This document shows, one piece after another, positions 44,441-56,674 of a stretch of DNA of 64,000 nt. The stretch comes from Lamellibrachia columna (lineage: Eukaryota; Annelida; Polychaeta; Sabellida; Siboglinidae), in the NCBI GenBank assembly GCA_963662155.1, contig OY759267.1, positions 31,972,976 to 32,036,975 of the forward strand, written 5' to 3'. The translations under genes were made by a program, and so were the position numbers. Position 1 is the stretch's first letter. Every line of letters starts with the position of its first letter. The notes under the pieces were generated by a model. The model made no database searches. It saw nothing but the letters and a program-made list of their open reading frames with translations, and was not told the DNA's origin.

Positions 44441-44878
44441 AAGAGACAGGGGTCACGTGTGGTCAGGGGGAGGGGCTGTGTCCCAGTGGGCCAGGCTTGA
44501 TCCCACTGTCAACAAGAGACAGGGGTCACGTGTGGTCAGGTGGAGGGGCTGTGTCCCAATGGGCCAGGCTTGATCCCACTTTTAACAAGAGACAGGGGTT
44601 ATGTGTGGTCAGGGGGAGGGGCTGTGTCCCAGTGGGCCAGGCTTGATCCCACTGTCAACAAGAGACAGGGGTCACATGTGGTTAGGGGGAGGGGCTGTGT
44701 CCCAGTGGGCCAGGCTTGATCCCACTTTTAACAAGAGACAGGGGTCATGTGTGGTCAGGGGGAGGGGCTGTGTCCTAGTGGGACAGGCTTGATCCCACTG
44801 TCAACAAGAGACAGGGGTCACATGTGGTTAGGGGGAGGGGCTGTGTCCCAGTGGGCCAGGCTTGATCCCACTGTCAAC
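44441..44878. repeat. 73-bp minisatellite, six units
   Basis: Units start at 44441, 44514, 44587, 44660, 44733 and 44806. Each begins AAGAGACAGGGGTCACGTGT and contains GGGGGAGGGGCTGTGTCCCA and AGGCTTGATCCCACT. Identity between units is very high. Confidence 0.93.
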
Positions 44879-44879
44879 A

Positions 44880-45655
44880 AGACAACAACAACAACATCCC
44901 TGTTTTGGTAAGTTCCTAAATACTATGTTATACCTTAGAAAATGAATACTTTAAATTTACAATGGTACCAAAATGTCTACTAGAGAATTGTCCATCTTTC
45001 TATGTAAACATATTTATATGTTCAGTACTTATAATTGCTTAACAGTGACTTCGGTTACCCATGTGCTAAGAAGATGGGGAGCAAATGAACTGTCTGGACC
45101 TTAGGGAGGAATGTCCCCACCAGCTTTCTGTTAACAGCTATAGGCTTAATGACATTTCGAAAGCTTGCAGCCAGTAGCTGGTAGAACAGGTTAGAAAGTT
45201 AAGTTTATTCATGAATTAGTACTGTTACATAGTTAATGTATTATGATAGACAAAATACATTATGATAGACAAATACATTATGATAGACAAAATACATTAT
45301 GATAGACAAAATACATTATGATGGACAAATATATTATGCAGGGACTGTGCATGTGCCTTATAATTGTATAACATTATGTGCAGTTAATTAAGCCAGAATC
45401 AGACTGGAGCACTCTCCCTCTCTTTGACATTATCTTGATTAATCACCATGTGGCACTGGCTGGGTAGGGTGTGTGATGTATTCCCAAGGGACAAGTGCTT
45501 GACAGCAAGCTAGGGTCACACTAGATAGTAACTTGTAAACAGGGATCAAATGTTTGGTTTGATCATTTAATGTAGTATTGATATCTTAGTAAATTTCTGG
45601 TGACACCATTGTGTTAGCAAACATATAATAATGTAGTTAGTCACTCTTTTGTTTA
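44880..45655. other. Unassigned sequence with a short TATGATAGACAAAATACAT repeat
   Basis: About five units of an 18-19-bp repeat at 45240-45335. Nothing else recognised. Confidence 0.6.
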
Positions 45656-45659
45656 TTCA

Positions 45660-46491
45660 TTTATAACTAGTTGTATATCATTTACAGGTGCAGATGACCC
45701 CCTATAAAATGCAGGATGCGGTTGCACTGAGTCAGTGCTCAGACACATTATAACACTTTTGGTTAGGCCTGCAGTGCCCAGTTGGGGTGAGTTATTTTTA
45801 TTTTGGTTTCATGGATTGTCATGAAGTATTACTATTTTAATTTAGGTTAGGAAATATTTATTTTGACGGTCAGCCGTAACTATATTAAGGAACTAATTAT
45901 AGACATTGCATATATCATATGTGTGTGGGTATTAGTACTGATTCGTGTACTCATAGTCTCCAAGGATTGTGTACTTAATACGTTATAATGGATGTTAAGC
46001 ATAATTGATGCTGTGTTATTCATGGAATACATCAAATTTGTATTAATTTTAGCGGAATTTTAACTGAGTATATTTGTTGTACACTTCACTTAGGAGTTGA
46101 TACAGTGTTATTGGTACGTAGGGTTCATTTGACTGTATTTCCAACCTGGGAACACAGTGTTTAAAGACTATAAACCTATGCTTGTTATTGGTACGGAGAC
46201 TGTCATGGATTATTGTTAGATAGAAATTTAGATACAAATACCACAGGTGCCAGCCTGCTATTTGGTGTCTGAGATAATCTATAGGTAATAATTACGTATC
46301 AATGCAGGGAATAGATGTTTTTGACTCTGTTGATTTATGATCCTGTGTAACCATTGTAGTAGTGCATGTAGTAATAATATTTTTGTATGTTTTACAGATT
46401 TTTATTTTTTCTATGTTATGCGAAATAAAGGAAATCACCATTTCCTGTCTTCATGCGATTCCACGGTTACATTCTACATTATTCGGTTACA
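45660..46491 (+). other. LTR-like promoter and polyadenylation module (candidate)
   Basis: CTATAAAATGC at 45701 resembles a TATA box. About 720 bp downstream, GCGAAATAAAGGAAATC (46420) holds AATAAA, and the segment ends in CGGTTACATTCTACA. This fits a solo LTR, but I could not fix TG/CA ends or a TSD and no gag-pol remnants are present. A cut-down host promoter or another repeat is equally possible. Confidence 0.25.
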
Positions 46492-46755
46492 AAGACATTT
46501 TATGTATAGTTGATGATGACATGTGACTTGTGAAGCCCCCACCTAATGATCCTGTGTAACCATTGTAGTAGTGCATGTAGTAATAATATTTTTGTATGTT
46601 TTACAGTTTTTTATTTTTTCTATGTTATGCGAAATAAAGGAAATCACCATTTCCTGTCTTCATGCGATTCCACGGTTACATTCTACATTATTCGGTTACA
46701 AAGACATTTTATGTATAGTTGAAGATGACATGTGACTTGTGAAGCCCCCACCTTC
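46338..46755. repeat. 209-bp tandem duplication
   Basis: 46338-46546 and 46547-46755 differ by only a few bases. Each unit begins TGATCCTGTGTAACCATTGT, contains GCGAAATAAAGGAAATCACC and ends GTGAAGCCCCCACCT. The second unit leads into the 45-bp array. Confidence 0.9.
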
Positions 46756-47014
46756 CCCTCAGTCCACGTGTCGTATTTGACTTGTGAAGCCCCCACCTTC
46801 CCCTTAGTCCACGTGTCTTATTTGACTTGTGAAGCCCCCACCTTCCCCTCAGTCCACGTGTCGTATTTGACTTGAGAAGCCCCCACCTTCCCCTCAGTCC
46901 ACGTGTCTTATTTGACTTGTGAAGCCCCCACCTTCCCCTCAGTCCACGTGTCGTATTTGACTTGTGAAGCCCCACCTTCCCCTCAGTCCACGTGTCGTAT
47001 TTGACTTGTGAAGC
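46734..47014. repeat. 45-bp minisatellite, six to seven units
   Basis: Unit GACTTGTGAAGCCCCCACCT plus TCCCCTCAGTCCACGTGTCGTATTT, starting at 46734, 46779, 46824, 46869, 46914 and 46959. A single unit occurs in inverse orientation at 35627-35665. Confidence 0.93.
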
Positions 47015-47566
47015 TAAGGTATAAGGAAGAACTTAGGCTCTACATGAATACCTACTTTATATCTCCATGGAGATCGTACACAAAGGGAACCAAACAAACA
47101 ATACACAGTCCATTATCCCAGTTCGTAAAATTATGTATTGATTAGGATAGCGGCTACTTTAGACATATACCATCGAATTAAGTCTTCGACTAAAACTTAT
47201 TCAGTAGGTTTTGAAGGCATCGTCCTGAAAGAATTGCTCTGGTTAATAATAATGTTTACTATTAATAATGCCACTAACTGAAGGCGTCAACAATATCATC
47301 AGTAGGAACTTTGAAGTGCTGTTCAAACCACTTTCGGATGGTGTCCGTTTTACCCTGATCAGTGCCCACCAAGTGGCCAACAAATATATTTTCATTTGGC
47401 GAGCGATTTACTTTGTCTGCCATTTTTTTTTTTCCAATTCATAACGAGTCTTAACATGTATCGTTCAAAGAACATACTGTTGTACACGTTTGTGTTGGTC
47501 AACACTTCAAGGCCGGACGATGTCGTGTTAGGAAAATACGTAAAGTGAAATGAGACGACAGAAGGA
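47015..47566. other. Unassigned sequence
   Basis: No coding or repeat signature recognised. Confidence 0.35.
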
Positions 47567-47624
47567 AGACGGGGGGGTGGAGGTGGGGGGGTGATGGGGT
47601 GGTGGGGGGAGGGGGGGTTAAGAA
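47567..47624. repeat. G-rich tract with quadruplex potential
   Basis: GACGGGGGGGTGGAGGTGGG and following runs contain at least six G-runs of four or more within 60 bp. Confidence 0.85.
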
Positions 47625-49395
47625 ATTGGAATGAAGAAACAAAAAAGAAGGAGATGTGGAGTTAAAGTGTTTACATACTTGGAAATATAATGAGAGTGAA
47701 GTATATCTTGAAAATTAGGAGTGGGGTCTTTTATTAGTTTTACTAACTTGCCATAGGGGAGGCCGGGGAGGGTTGGTGCAATTTTCAATTAAATAATTGT
47801 TTTCTTAATTTAATATAGATAGGATGCATACACTTGATATACGTATGTTCGCTCTTCCTTCATGTATTAGTATACATATTCAGGGATTTCCTATCTATTG
47901 TGGCATTTATGATATTGCCCATTATCTGACCCCTATTCACCAGCACCAACCTTCCCCTGTACTGGGTAAGTTGGCGCACCCCCAGGGTACGTTGGCGCAT
48001 CCCATCAATTACACCAAAGGGGTTAGCAAACAGTCCTTTAATTCAATCCAAGGCACTGGACAGGCCACGAATAGGCTTTCAAACAACACAATCACAGTTG
48101 TGACATATAGAATACAGATAACTCCCAGTACATTTTTCATGTAACCATTAGCTGCACACAGTTTGTTGGACCAATATCTTCGCGGACCTATTTTTGTCAA
48201 TATTACGGGGGGACTGCATGGGTGTCAACGATGGACTAGGCTTCACCGATGGATCAGACTTCATTACTGACTTGCACGACACACTGCGTGACTTTGGGGT
48301 TTGGTCTGTCGGTAACAGGCCAAATCCCCATGATAACGCATGCGCCAACCCGCCCCAACAAAAAATGCGCCAACCCGCCCCAATTTGGTCGGCCGCTATT
48401 TGCGTGACACAATAAATACAATATGCAGGGAAAGATGATTTACTTCCTTTCGATGTGTGCCCAAAATGTGATACCTTAATCATGTTGCCCCCCACAGTAC
48501 ATGACCAGTAAGCAAGGACGGATCTAGGCTTGCTGGCAGGGGTTCTACTTATTTTAAGGGTTAATATTAGCCAGCTTATAATACTTCAGTCTTTACATCA
48601 TTGACACTAGTTCCGATGTAGGCCTATATGCGTTGTTCTTTACCATAATATTTGCCACGGACACTGGGGGGGGATCTAAAACCTGCACCATGGCCGTGGG
48701 GTCTTGAGACCCCCAGTACACCCTGGATCAGCTGTTTTTAGGTACCCATGGTGTAGAAGACATTTATCATGTTTCAGTTTTTTTACTCTCATGTTGTGAA
48801 AAAGTTAAAAGCTGTAACAGCTTTTGCGTAGCATCATTTTTATGGCCGATATCTTGTTGTGTGGTATGTAACGTTGGCTTCGTATAACCTCAGGATTAGT
48901 GCAATATAAAAAAAAATTCCTTCAAACCTTCAAGCTTCCTCTGGGTATTGATTTCTTCTGTAGACTGCTCTGATCTCGTTGTTGCCTCTTGAGTGAGTGT
49001 TTGAAGACAATAGCAAGGGCATGCAGGGTAGATGTCATGTTTTGTACTTAAGGGCCCTTGAATGCATTAGATAGTGCCAAATCCAGGCTGTACAAGCACA
49101 CATTAAGATTAATTATCAAGTTAGAGTAAAACAAATAAATTTATAGCAAAATGCCCCCCCCCCACACGCCCCCTCTGGATCCAGAAAACGTGAGAAAACA
49201 TTAAAGTAAAAACGGGAACGTGCTCATGAAAAGCAGGAAACACTATATTCCACGCAATTTTCTAAAAGTGCAGCAAGACACGTTTGACAGCTGTAGTGAC
49301 TATTCAACACATCTAATGAATTGTTTAGTTTCATTGAACATTAATATGCATTAAGCATTTGTAAACATAATGTAAATGAGAGTAGGTCACCCATT
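47625..49395. other. Unassigned sequence
   Basis: GTTGGCGCA(C/T)CCC is repeated at 47971 and 47991, and the inverse-type phrase TGCGCCAACCCGCCCCAA occurs twice near 48350 and 48367. Overlapping frames at 47824-48495 show no domain. Poly-C at 49152. Confidence 0.35.
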
Positions 49396-49399
49396 GATA

Positions 49400-49490
49400 T
49401 GGAGCGCACTAACATAATGTTTGAAACGTTGGACTCGCAATTGAGAGGTCACGTGCCCTATCATCTGTTCCTGCCGTTTTGATGGTTGAA
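49400..49490 (+). mobile_element. tRNA-derived SINE head (candidate, degraded)
   Basis: GAGCGCACTAACATAATGTTTGAAACGTTGGACTCGC, in pieces, with GCAATTGAGAGGTCACGTG matches the GCGCTGGACTCGCGATCGAGAGGTC core of common tRNA-derived SINEs. Box B is degraded. Confidence 0.45.
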
Positions 49491-49964
49491 CAATTTCGAA
49501 CAGACCACGTTGCCTCCGTTCACTCAGCTGTACAAATGAGTACATGGCTACACACATTTGATGATTTATTGAGTGAATAATGTATGCGCAGTAATTACAG
49601 CATGGCTGAATTCTTCCTGGAGAGGTTGTTTTCGTGTTGGAATGAACAGGTTACTATCGGTGAAGTGTAAATCTCTTTGAATGGTTCCAAGGGTCAGATG
49701 CAGCGCTATTACTGACCGTTACCGTTTTACTAACCAACGTTTTAATACAGTTTAATATACGTGATTATCATGCTGCCATATTGTGCCGGAAATCTAACTA
49801 CCAATAGCAGAGCTTAGTGCAACCTAAACCATCACTAGGATTGTGAAATCACGTTCCTAAGACTTCAGGGTTAGGCTCTATACAACGCTTCAGTTCTAGA
49901 AACGCCACAGTACATAACCGACCAACAATCTTCACATACCAAAATACACTCAAATTACAAGTGT
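49491..49964. other. Unassigned sequence
   Basis: No gene or repeat recognised. Confidence 0.35.
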
Positions 49965-50395
49965 CTCAGAGCAACCAAAGGGAATGGACTGTGTCTTGGG
50001 GGACCAAAGGGCACGGACTGTGTCTTGTGGGAACAAAGGGCATGGACTGTGTCTTGGGTGACCAAAGGGCATGGACTGTGTCCTGGGGGGCCAAATGATT
50101 GGTTTGTGTCTCAGGGGGACCAAAGGGCATGACATGTGTCTCAGAGGAACTAAAGGGCATGGATTGTGTCTTGGGGGAACAAAGAGCACAGTCTGTGTCT
50201 CAGAGGAACCAAAGGGCATGGTCTGTGTCTCAGAGGAACCAAAGGGCATGGTATATGTCTTGGGGGACCAAATGATTGGTCTGTGTCCCCCCTGGGACAC
50301 AGACCAATCATTTGGTCTGTGTCTCAGAGGAACCAAAGGGCATGGTATGTGTCTTGGGGGACCAAAGGGCATGGTCTGTCTTAGTGGGACTAAAT
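49965..50395. repeat. Minisatellite, about 31-bp unit
   Basis: About 13 units of ACCAAAGGGCATGGTCTGTG plus TCTYRGRGGA. Frames on both strands stay open because the unit lacks stops. Confidence 0.92.
50268..50315. repeat. 22-bp perfect inverted repeat within the minisatellite
   Basis: CCAAATGATTGGTCTGTGTCCC at 50268-50289 (read here in two parts, CCAAATGATTGG and TCTGTGTCCC) and its exact inverse at 50294-50315, separated by 4 bases. The array reverses locally here. Confidence 0.9.
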
Positions 50396-50844
50396 GGTAT
50401 GTGTTGACCTTTCATAGTGTACATCTTTCTGAATTTGTCAGAACATTTTGTTTTGTTTGAGAAAAAACTGCCCCAGTAGATTCATATTCCATAAGTACAC
50501 ATCATTGCAAGTTGAATATTTAAAAATATTCCCCAGCATTACACGGTAAACAACAGAAATTTGTATTTAAAGCGAAGTCAAACTTAATGTTAGATTATGT
50601 CGCACTTGTAGGATTTTGATTCTAACAATATTCTAAATAATATTTATTTTATTCACAGAATTTCACATTTGTGAAATAAACATACTAGAACACGATAAAT
50701 GTAGACATACTTTTATTTTATTAGTTTTACCTGTTGTTATTAGATCAAATCATATGGACTAATACTTTGTCCGTCCTCTTTACAAAAATGACACTTTGAT
50801 TGGCGCATACTTGAAGATTACTATCAAACTACTACATCTGACGG
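50396..50844. other. AT-rich spacer
   Basis: Nothing recognised. Confidence 0.4.
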
Positions 50845-51430
50845 TATAGTGTCATCACTGGTGACACTATAATATTTTAGTGTTGTAATCATTGGTGACA
50901 CTATAATATGTTGGTGTCATGGCATCACTGGTGACAGACACTATAATTTGTTGTTGTGTCATCATTTGTGACACAATGATGGGTCTGTGTTGTGTCATTA
51001 CTGGTGACACTATGATTTGTCTGTGTACGTTACACTAATGTGTATGTGTTGTGTCATCAGTGGTGACACTATATATTCTGTTACACTAGTGTCATCACTG
51101 TTGACACTACAATATGTTATTGTGTCATCACTGATGACACTCTATGTGTCTGTGTTGTATCATTATTAATGACGCTAATATGTTCGTGTAGTGTCATCAC
51201 TTTTGACATTACAATATGTTATTGTGTAATCACTGGTGACACTCTATAATGTGTCTGTGGTGTATCATTATTAATGACACTAATATGTTAGTGTAGTGTC
51301 ATCACTGGTGATATCATAACGTGTTGTTATTGTGTCAACAAGGGTGACTATATAATCATTGGTGTACTGTCATCACTGTTGACATATTTCACATTTATTC
51401 ATCACTGCTGACACTAACATGTCACTGTAT
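50845..51430. repeat. Hairpin-forming minisatellite
   Basis: About 13 irregular units of GTGTCATCACTGGTGACACT followed by ATAATRTGTTRGT. Each core can pair GTGTCA with TGACAC. Confidence 0.85.
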
Positions 51431-52020
51431 ACACATAGTACATGTGCATTAGTAGTTGTTCTGTTACTGGCAACAGTTACCATGGCAAACTGTTACCACA
51501 GTAACTGGTTACCATGGCAACCTGTTAACAGTTTTCAACCTCAACCTTCTAGCAAATTAGCAAATGAAGAGCCCCAGAAACCAACGCATCTAGCCACAAC
51601 AAAACATACATATTTCACATTTATTACGAATACAATTTGATTAAATATTTTCTTGATTTTAATCTAACGTGAGCCAAATAGATTACACCCAATACATGCA
51701 TTCATGATCAAACAATCAAACGTTGGAGTAGAATCCAAAAAGACAAACAAATTAGGAAAAAGAAATAACGTCAAGGCATAAAAATTGGCAAGCCAATTGT
51801 AGCAAAGCAGCTACAATGGTTACCAGAACTGTTTCCAGCAGAATGCCACTGACAATCCTTTGTTAACTGTCATGATATGTCATTGTGAGACAATTATGCC
51901 CACTCTGGCTTCTAGCGTCCACTATTATACTCTGGTCAGATAAGTGACCTCTACATATTCTGAAGGTACAAGTCAGTAGCCCGTCTTGCTTAAAGCACAA
52001 CACGCTGCTATTTTCTGAGT
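51431..52020. other. Unassigned sequence
   Basis: GTTACCATGGCAA occurs twice at 51476 and 51507. No gene recognised. Confidence 0.35.
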
Positions 52021-52023
52021 ACA

Positions 52024-52660
52024 TGGCAGGTTGTACACCAGGACTGATACTGTTGATTAGGAATACATGTGTACAAACACCCAACGTGTACACAGCATGT
52101 TGTACACCAGCACTGATACTGTTGTTATTAATATAGCTGTACACACCTCCAATGTGTACACACCATTTTGTATGCGAGCACACACTGTTGATTAGGAATA
52201 CACATGTACACACAGTTAATGTATACACATCATGTTGAACACCAGCATTGATACTGTTGTTTATAAATACATGTGTACACACCCAATGTGTACACAACAC
52301 ACAAACCTGTTGTTTATAAATACATGTGTACACACCCAATGTGTACACCACACACAAACCTGTTGTTTAAGAATACAACATGGTGTACACCAGCACAGAT
52401 ACTACTGTTGATTAGGAATACACATGTGTATGCGCATGAAATGTGTACACAGCATGTTGTACACCAGCACGGGTACTGTTGATTATGAATACTGTTGTAC
52501 ACATCCCAATGTGTACACATGTTGAACACCAGAACATATACTGTTGATTAGGAATACACAATGTGTACATAGCACGATGCACAACAGTTGTACACCAGCA
52601 CTGTTATGGTTGATAAGGAATACACATGTACACACCCAGTGTATGCCAAGCTGTATGCCC
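52024..52660. repeat. Irregular minisatellite with GTGTACAC palindromes
   Basis: Eight or so units of 60-90 bp with TTGTACACCAGCACTGATAC, TGTTGATTAGGAATACA and AATGTGTACACA. Unit length varies by internal deletion. Confidence 0.85.
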
Positions 52661-52844
52661 TATGTATGCTAAAACTGCTGCCAACATTAATTTATATTGC
52701 TCTATATATTAGCCTGATGTACATAGAAAGTTGACTGTTACGTGATCATAGACGCCCGCACATTTACTTGCTGTATTCTGTCTAAATGACATTGAATCTG
52801 TTGATAGAACAAGACAATCCCAAAGTCTGGAGCACACAAGCTCT

Positions 52845-53170
52845 TGTACTCATCAGGAGCAGACAATGCTCATCAGGAGCAGTCAGTGCTCCTATACTCG
52901 TTAAAAGCAGTAAATGTGCTCCTATATGCATCAGGAGCACTGCTCATCGAGCGCAAACTGTGCTCCAAGTCCCGTCACAATGTGTCACTTTCATAGGATC
53001 TCCTCATGACCAAACAGTGCTCTTATAATTGTCGAGAGCAGTGCTCTTTGTGAGCAAACAGTGCTCCTATTCTCATCAAGAGCAGTGCTCCTCATGAGCG
53101 AACATACTCTTATACTCACAGCAGTGCTCATGATGAAACAGTGCTCCTTTTTTCGTCAAGAGAAAGTTCA
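52845..53170. repeat. Cluster of GAGCA / TGCTC short inverted motifs
   Basis: ATCAGGAGCAGWCARTGCTC and CAGTGCTCCTATACTC-type motifs recur in both orientations about every 30 bp. Confidence 0.75.
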
Positions 53171-53207
53171 CTTTCGTGGTGATCTCCTCTGGCATGTCTC
53201 TGGTGAC

Positions 53208-53560
53208 AACAGCTACAAAGAAACAGGACACTTCATACAACAGCTACAAAAAGACAGTATACTTCATACAATAGCTAAAAAGAGACAGGACACTTCATAC
53301 AACAGCTACAAAGAGACAGGACACTTCATGCAACAGCTACAAAAAGACAGGATACTTCATACAACAGCTACAAAGATACAGGACACTTCACACAACAGCT
53401 ACAAAGAGACAGGACATTTCCTACAAAAGCTACAAAGAGACAGGACACTTCATACAACAGCTACAAAGAGACAGGACACTTCCTACAACAGCTACAAAGA
53501 GACAGGACACTTCATACAACAGCTACAAAGAGGCTGCACACTTCATACAACAGCTTCTTA
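53208..53560. repeat. 31-bp minisatellite, about 11 units
   Basis: Unit ACAGCTACAAAGAGACAGGA plus CACTTCATACA. All three plus frames are open because 31 is not a multiple of 3 and the unit has no stop. The resulting 195-codon frame is not a gene. Confidence 0.93.
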
Positions 53561-54435
53561 CCCAGAAACTGTTAGAATATATCGATTACCAGAAACTGAC
53601 TTGATATTGCACACAGTAGTAGTCAATTATTACAATTATGCAATATGACAAGTGTCATTATCAATTGTTTTAGTATCCCGCATGCACGCACACAAGCACA
53701 CCTGCATGCACACACGCACAACTGAAATTATTGAAAACTGATAAGAAAGAAATTATAGATTAGACAAATCTACACTGATTGTATAAGAAATAAATGGGAC
53801 AGATCATTAATTAACCTTGAGGTTCTAATCATACGAATAAAGTGCCGGTGATTTTTACAGTATCCCATATGACAATTTTTGCTCTATGGAAAATTATTTC
53901 TTAACATGGATGTGTCCATATTTGAGGGCTGCGACACTTATGCTTTGCCCAAATAAATATTTCTAGTGGACGGTTGGCAACAAATGCTCGTGTCAACGAT
54001 GGAAGGATCCCTGGTGTACGAAGACAGAATCCGGTTTGTTTGTGCGACAAATGACAGGGAGCATACTCCAAGTTGATTGTCTCGAAAATAAGTGTAGGAT
54101 TTGACAAAAACACTACTGCAGGTCGATGACAAGACAACAATACACGTGAAGTTTTTATTAAAACTAAATTGTAACTTTAGCACACTGTGGACTGACTTCT
54201 AGCGTTGTTTCAATGGGGAAAATCAACAGTGTACTTCATTCAATCGTATCCTCTTGCGAGGGAGTTTGCAGAATTGATTGAGCCGTGTCTTGGACACTTC
54301 TGCAGTGGTTCATGAGAGATGGAGTCCACAGCAGGCTACACATTTACCCCGTGTGGGATCTTTTACTTCCCCTGACATAGACACCAGATAGAAGGGACCA
54401 ACGGCTTTTACTGTCTCTTCCGAAAGAATGTTACA
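53561..54435. other. Unassigned sequence
   Basis: A CA-rich patch at 53680-53720. Overlapping frames at 53901-54183 have no family signature. Confidence 0.35.
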
Positions 54436-54439
54436 GATG

Positions 54440-54530
54440 GTCAGTAACACATTACAACACGTGGTCAGTAACATGTTATAACATGTGGTCAGTAACATGT
54501 TACAACATGTGGTCAGTAACACGTTACAAG
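54440..54530. repeat. 24-bp minisatellite, four units
   Basis: GGTCAGTAACATGTTACAAC with ATGT; contains the palindrome AACATGTT. Confidence 0.85.
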
Positions 54531-54607
54531 ATGGCTTCAGGTTGATGTAAGAGCTTTTTAAGACCAATACTTTGAAAATCTAAGACCTCCTTCATAGACA
54601 GATTCAA

Positions 54608-55225
54608 TTGAAAACAAAGCAATTTGACATCCTCTTGAACGTCCATCTTGGACATGCCACATTTGACACACCTATCAGATGTGTAACCAACGACAATAAG
54701 ACATCATGCCGCCCAAGCATCGCCAACAAAAGCTCGCCAGAGGCTACTCGCTTTGAAGGTATTGACAATGAACTACTAAAACTTACCTTTATTGCAACTC
54801 TGAGTGACAGTGATGTTATAAAACAATTGAAACGAGCTCTGTTCCCGCAAGAGATTGCTGACAAAATAGACTACTTAGCAGCTCAGATTGAGCAACTAAA
54901 ACAAACTGTGAAAGAGAAGGACGAGAAAATCAAACAACTTGAAAGTAGAGTCGACTTGTTAGAATCGGCCAACGACAGCATCGACCAATATTCTAGAAGA
55001 TCCAATTTGAGAATAGAAGGAATACCCGAATCTGTAGGTATTGGTGAAATTGAAAATGCAATCCTAGACATTGTCAATGATCATATGAAGTTAACCTCAG
55101 TCCTGCAGTCTCAGAGAGATTGAGCGAGCGCACAGAATTGGCCGCCCTAAAACGGATGGCGGGCGACCCCGCACTAAGATTTTTACACTAAATAGCGAAC
55201 GTCGGAGGGACATACACAGCTCGAA
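54608..55225 (+). pseudogene. LINE ORF1-like coiled-coil protein fragment
   Basis: The open frame 54608-55123 has a heptad-rich region (IDYLAAQIEQLKQTVKEKDE, IKQLESRVDLLES; about residues 88-125), then the QYSRRSNLRIEGIPES motif. After a one-base frameshift at about 55122 it continues IERAHRIGRPKTDGGRPRTK and IFTLNSERRRDI. This order is the coiled coil followed by the RRM-type ORF1 domain of L1-like and related retrotransposons, an RNA-binding chaperone for the element. The frameshift and lack of any polymerase nearby make it an isolated remnant. Confidence 0.65.
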
Positions 55226-55259
55226 TCAACCTAAAACATCACAATACAGCCTCGGGTCT

Positions 55260-56285
55260 AAACCTTCGTTTATTTGTTAATGAACACCTCACGTAAACTC
55301 GTTCTGAACTTCTGTATGAACTTGGAAAAAAAATGAACTGATTTCTGACTGTTGGTCTTTCAATAGGAATATCTTGTACACAGACACTCAGGGTGTTGTC
55401 CATCAAGTACGAAGTAAACAGGACGCATGTTTCAAGGTGCGCAGTGTTTGACGCCTGCGTTACGTAACTCCTGCGGACATTCCCGAGACACAGCTGCGTC
55501 AAATGACGTAAGCATTGTCTGGCACTTGCACACTTGCACACCTTCAATTAATATAACCTATCCATATTATACGGATAGATGATTTATTACAGAGTATCAT
55601 TTTATTTTTCAGACTAAATACAATTACAGTAATCTATTTAGTTATGCTGATTTGTAGTTGGTACATGCCAAATCAAGGCAGTAGGTTAATATATTACTAT
55701 TGTTTTTGTTTTAAAAACAATTTTTCGATATCAAGAATATAACCACCTAAGCCTATGTGCGCATATCATTTAATGGGCACGTGAGATTATTAATGATTGG
55801 CAGACCTATCTCACCATTGTATTGTGACTTGTATTATCACCATTACTCTCGGTACCTCGATGGTAAGCACGTTGAACAATCCCAAGGACTGGATAGCGTG
55901 CTGTATAACAACGTACCTTTACTTGAGGTTTTCTTACAGGTGTTGGGGTAGTTTTTTTGGTGGACCGAGAGTAAATAGTATAAAGGATCACTTAAATCGG
56001 ATCGTTGTTGCCTATCCCCATTTTGTGTGTTTACACAAGTAGGTGTCATAATGTCGAATTTCTGCGAATTGCTATTATATGAACTATTTTCCTGAATATG
56101 GTGAGGTAAATGTTAGAGTGTATATAGACGAATTGCATCGACAAGTTATGCAATAATAGTATCCAAGTGTGGTGTGGGAGCCCACATTGGAAGTTTATTG
56201 TTAGGCATGGGGCATGACCAGGTTATGCAATAATTGTACCCATGATGTTTTCGCTTTTGGCGTGGTACATTATATTAAAAGGGGT
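55260..56285. other. Unassigned sequence
   Basis: No gene recognised. Overlapping frames at 55239-55547 and 55757-56042 lack signatures. Confidence 0.35.
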
Positions 56286-56289
56286 ATCA

Positions 56290-56640
56290 ACGTAATGGGA
56301 CCGTCCACGACACGTTCGTCGTCTCCAAGTCATGTTGACGGCCGACTTACAGAGCGTTCAGCCGACCGTTCAACTGCCTTCCCCGCGCGCGCGACACCAG
56401 TGCGTCCGCACGAGCTATCGTCACGACACGTTAGCCGTCGTCACGACACGTTAGCCGTCTCCACGACATATTGCCGGCTGACATACTATACGTCCAGCTG
56501 ACCGTTCAACTGTCTTCCCCGTGTGTGACACCAGAGCGTCCGCGTCAGCCGTCGTCATGAAACATCGCCGTCTCCACGATCTATTGACATCTGGCTTACT
56601 ATCGTCCAGCCGACAACAACCTCGACATCACTGCGGTCGA
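56290..56640. repeat. CpG-rich imperfect tandem repeat
   Basis: Two to three units with CGTCTCCACGACA(T/C), CCGACCGTTCAACTG(C/T)CTT, CCCCGYGYG and ACACCAGWGCGTCCGC. CpG density is far above the surroundings, which could mark an unmethylated element or a CpG island. Confidence 0.7.
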
Positions 56641-56674
56641 ACGTATTCTGCTGCCGGTGAGATTATGTGACCGC

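Noticed and set aside
45660..46491. Confident LTR retrotransposon call
   Set aside because: TATA and AATAAA are suggestive, but no matching LTR pair, TSD, primer-binding site or gag-pol sequence could be found; kept only as a weak candidate.
49950..50372. 140-codon minus-strand frame with PFGPPRH/PLVPLRH repeats
   Set aside because: Minisatellite translation only; no start context or domain.
53061..53648. 195-codon open frame on the plus strand
   Set aside because: It lies over a 31-bp minisatellite whose unit has no stop in any frame; the protein is a rotating translation of the repeat.
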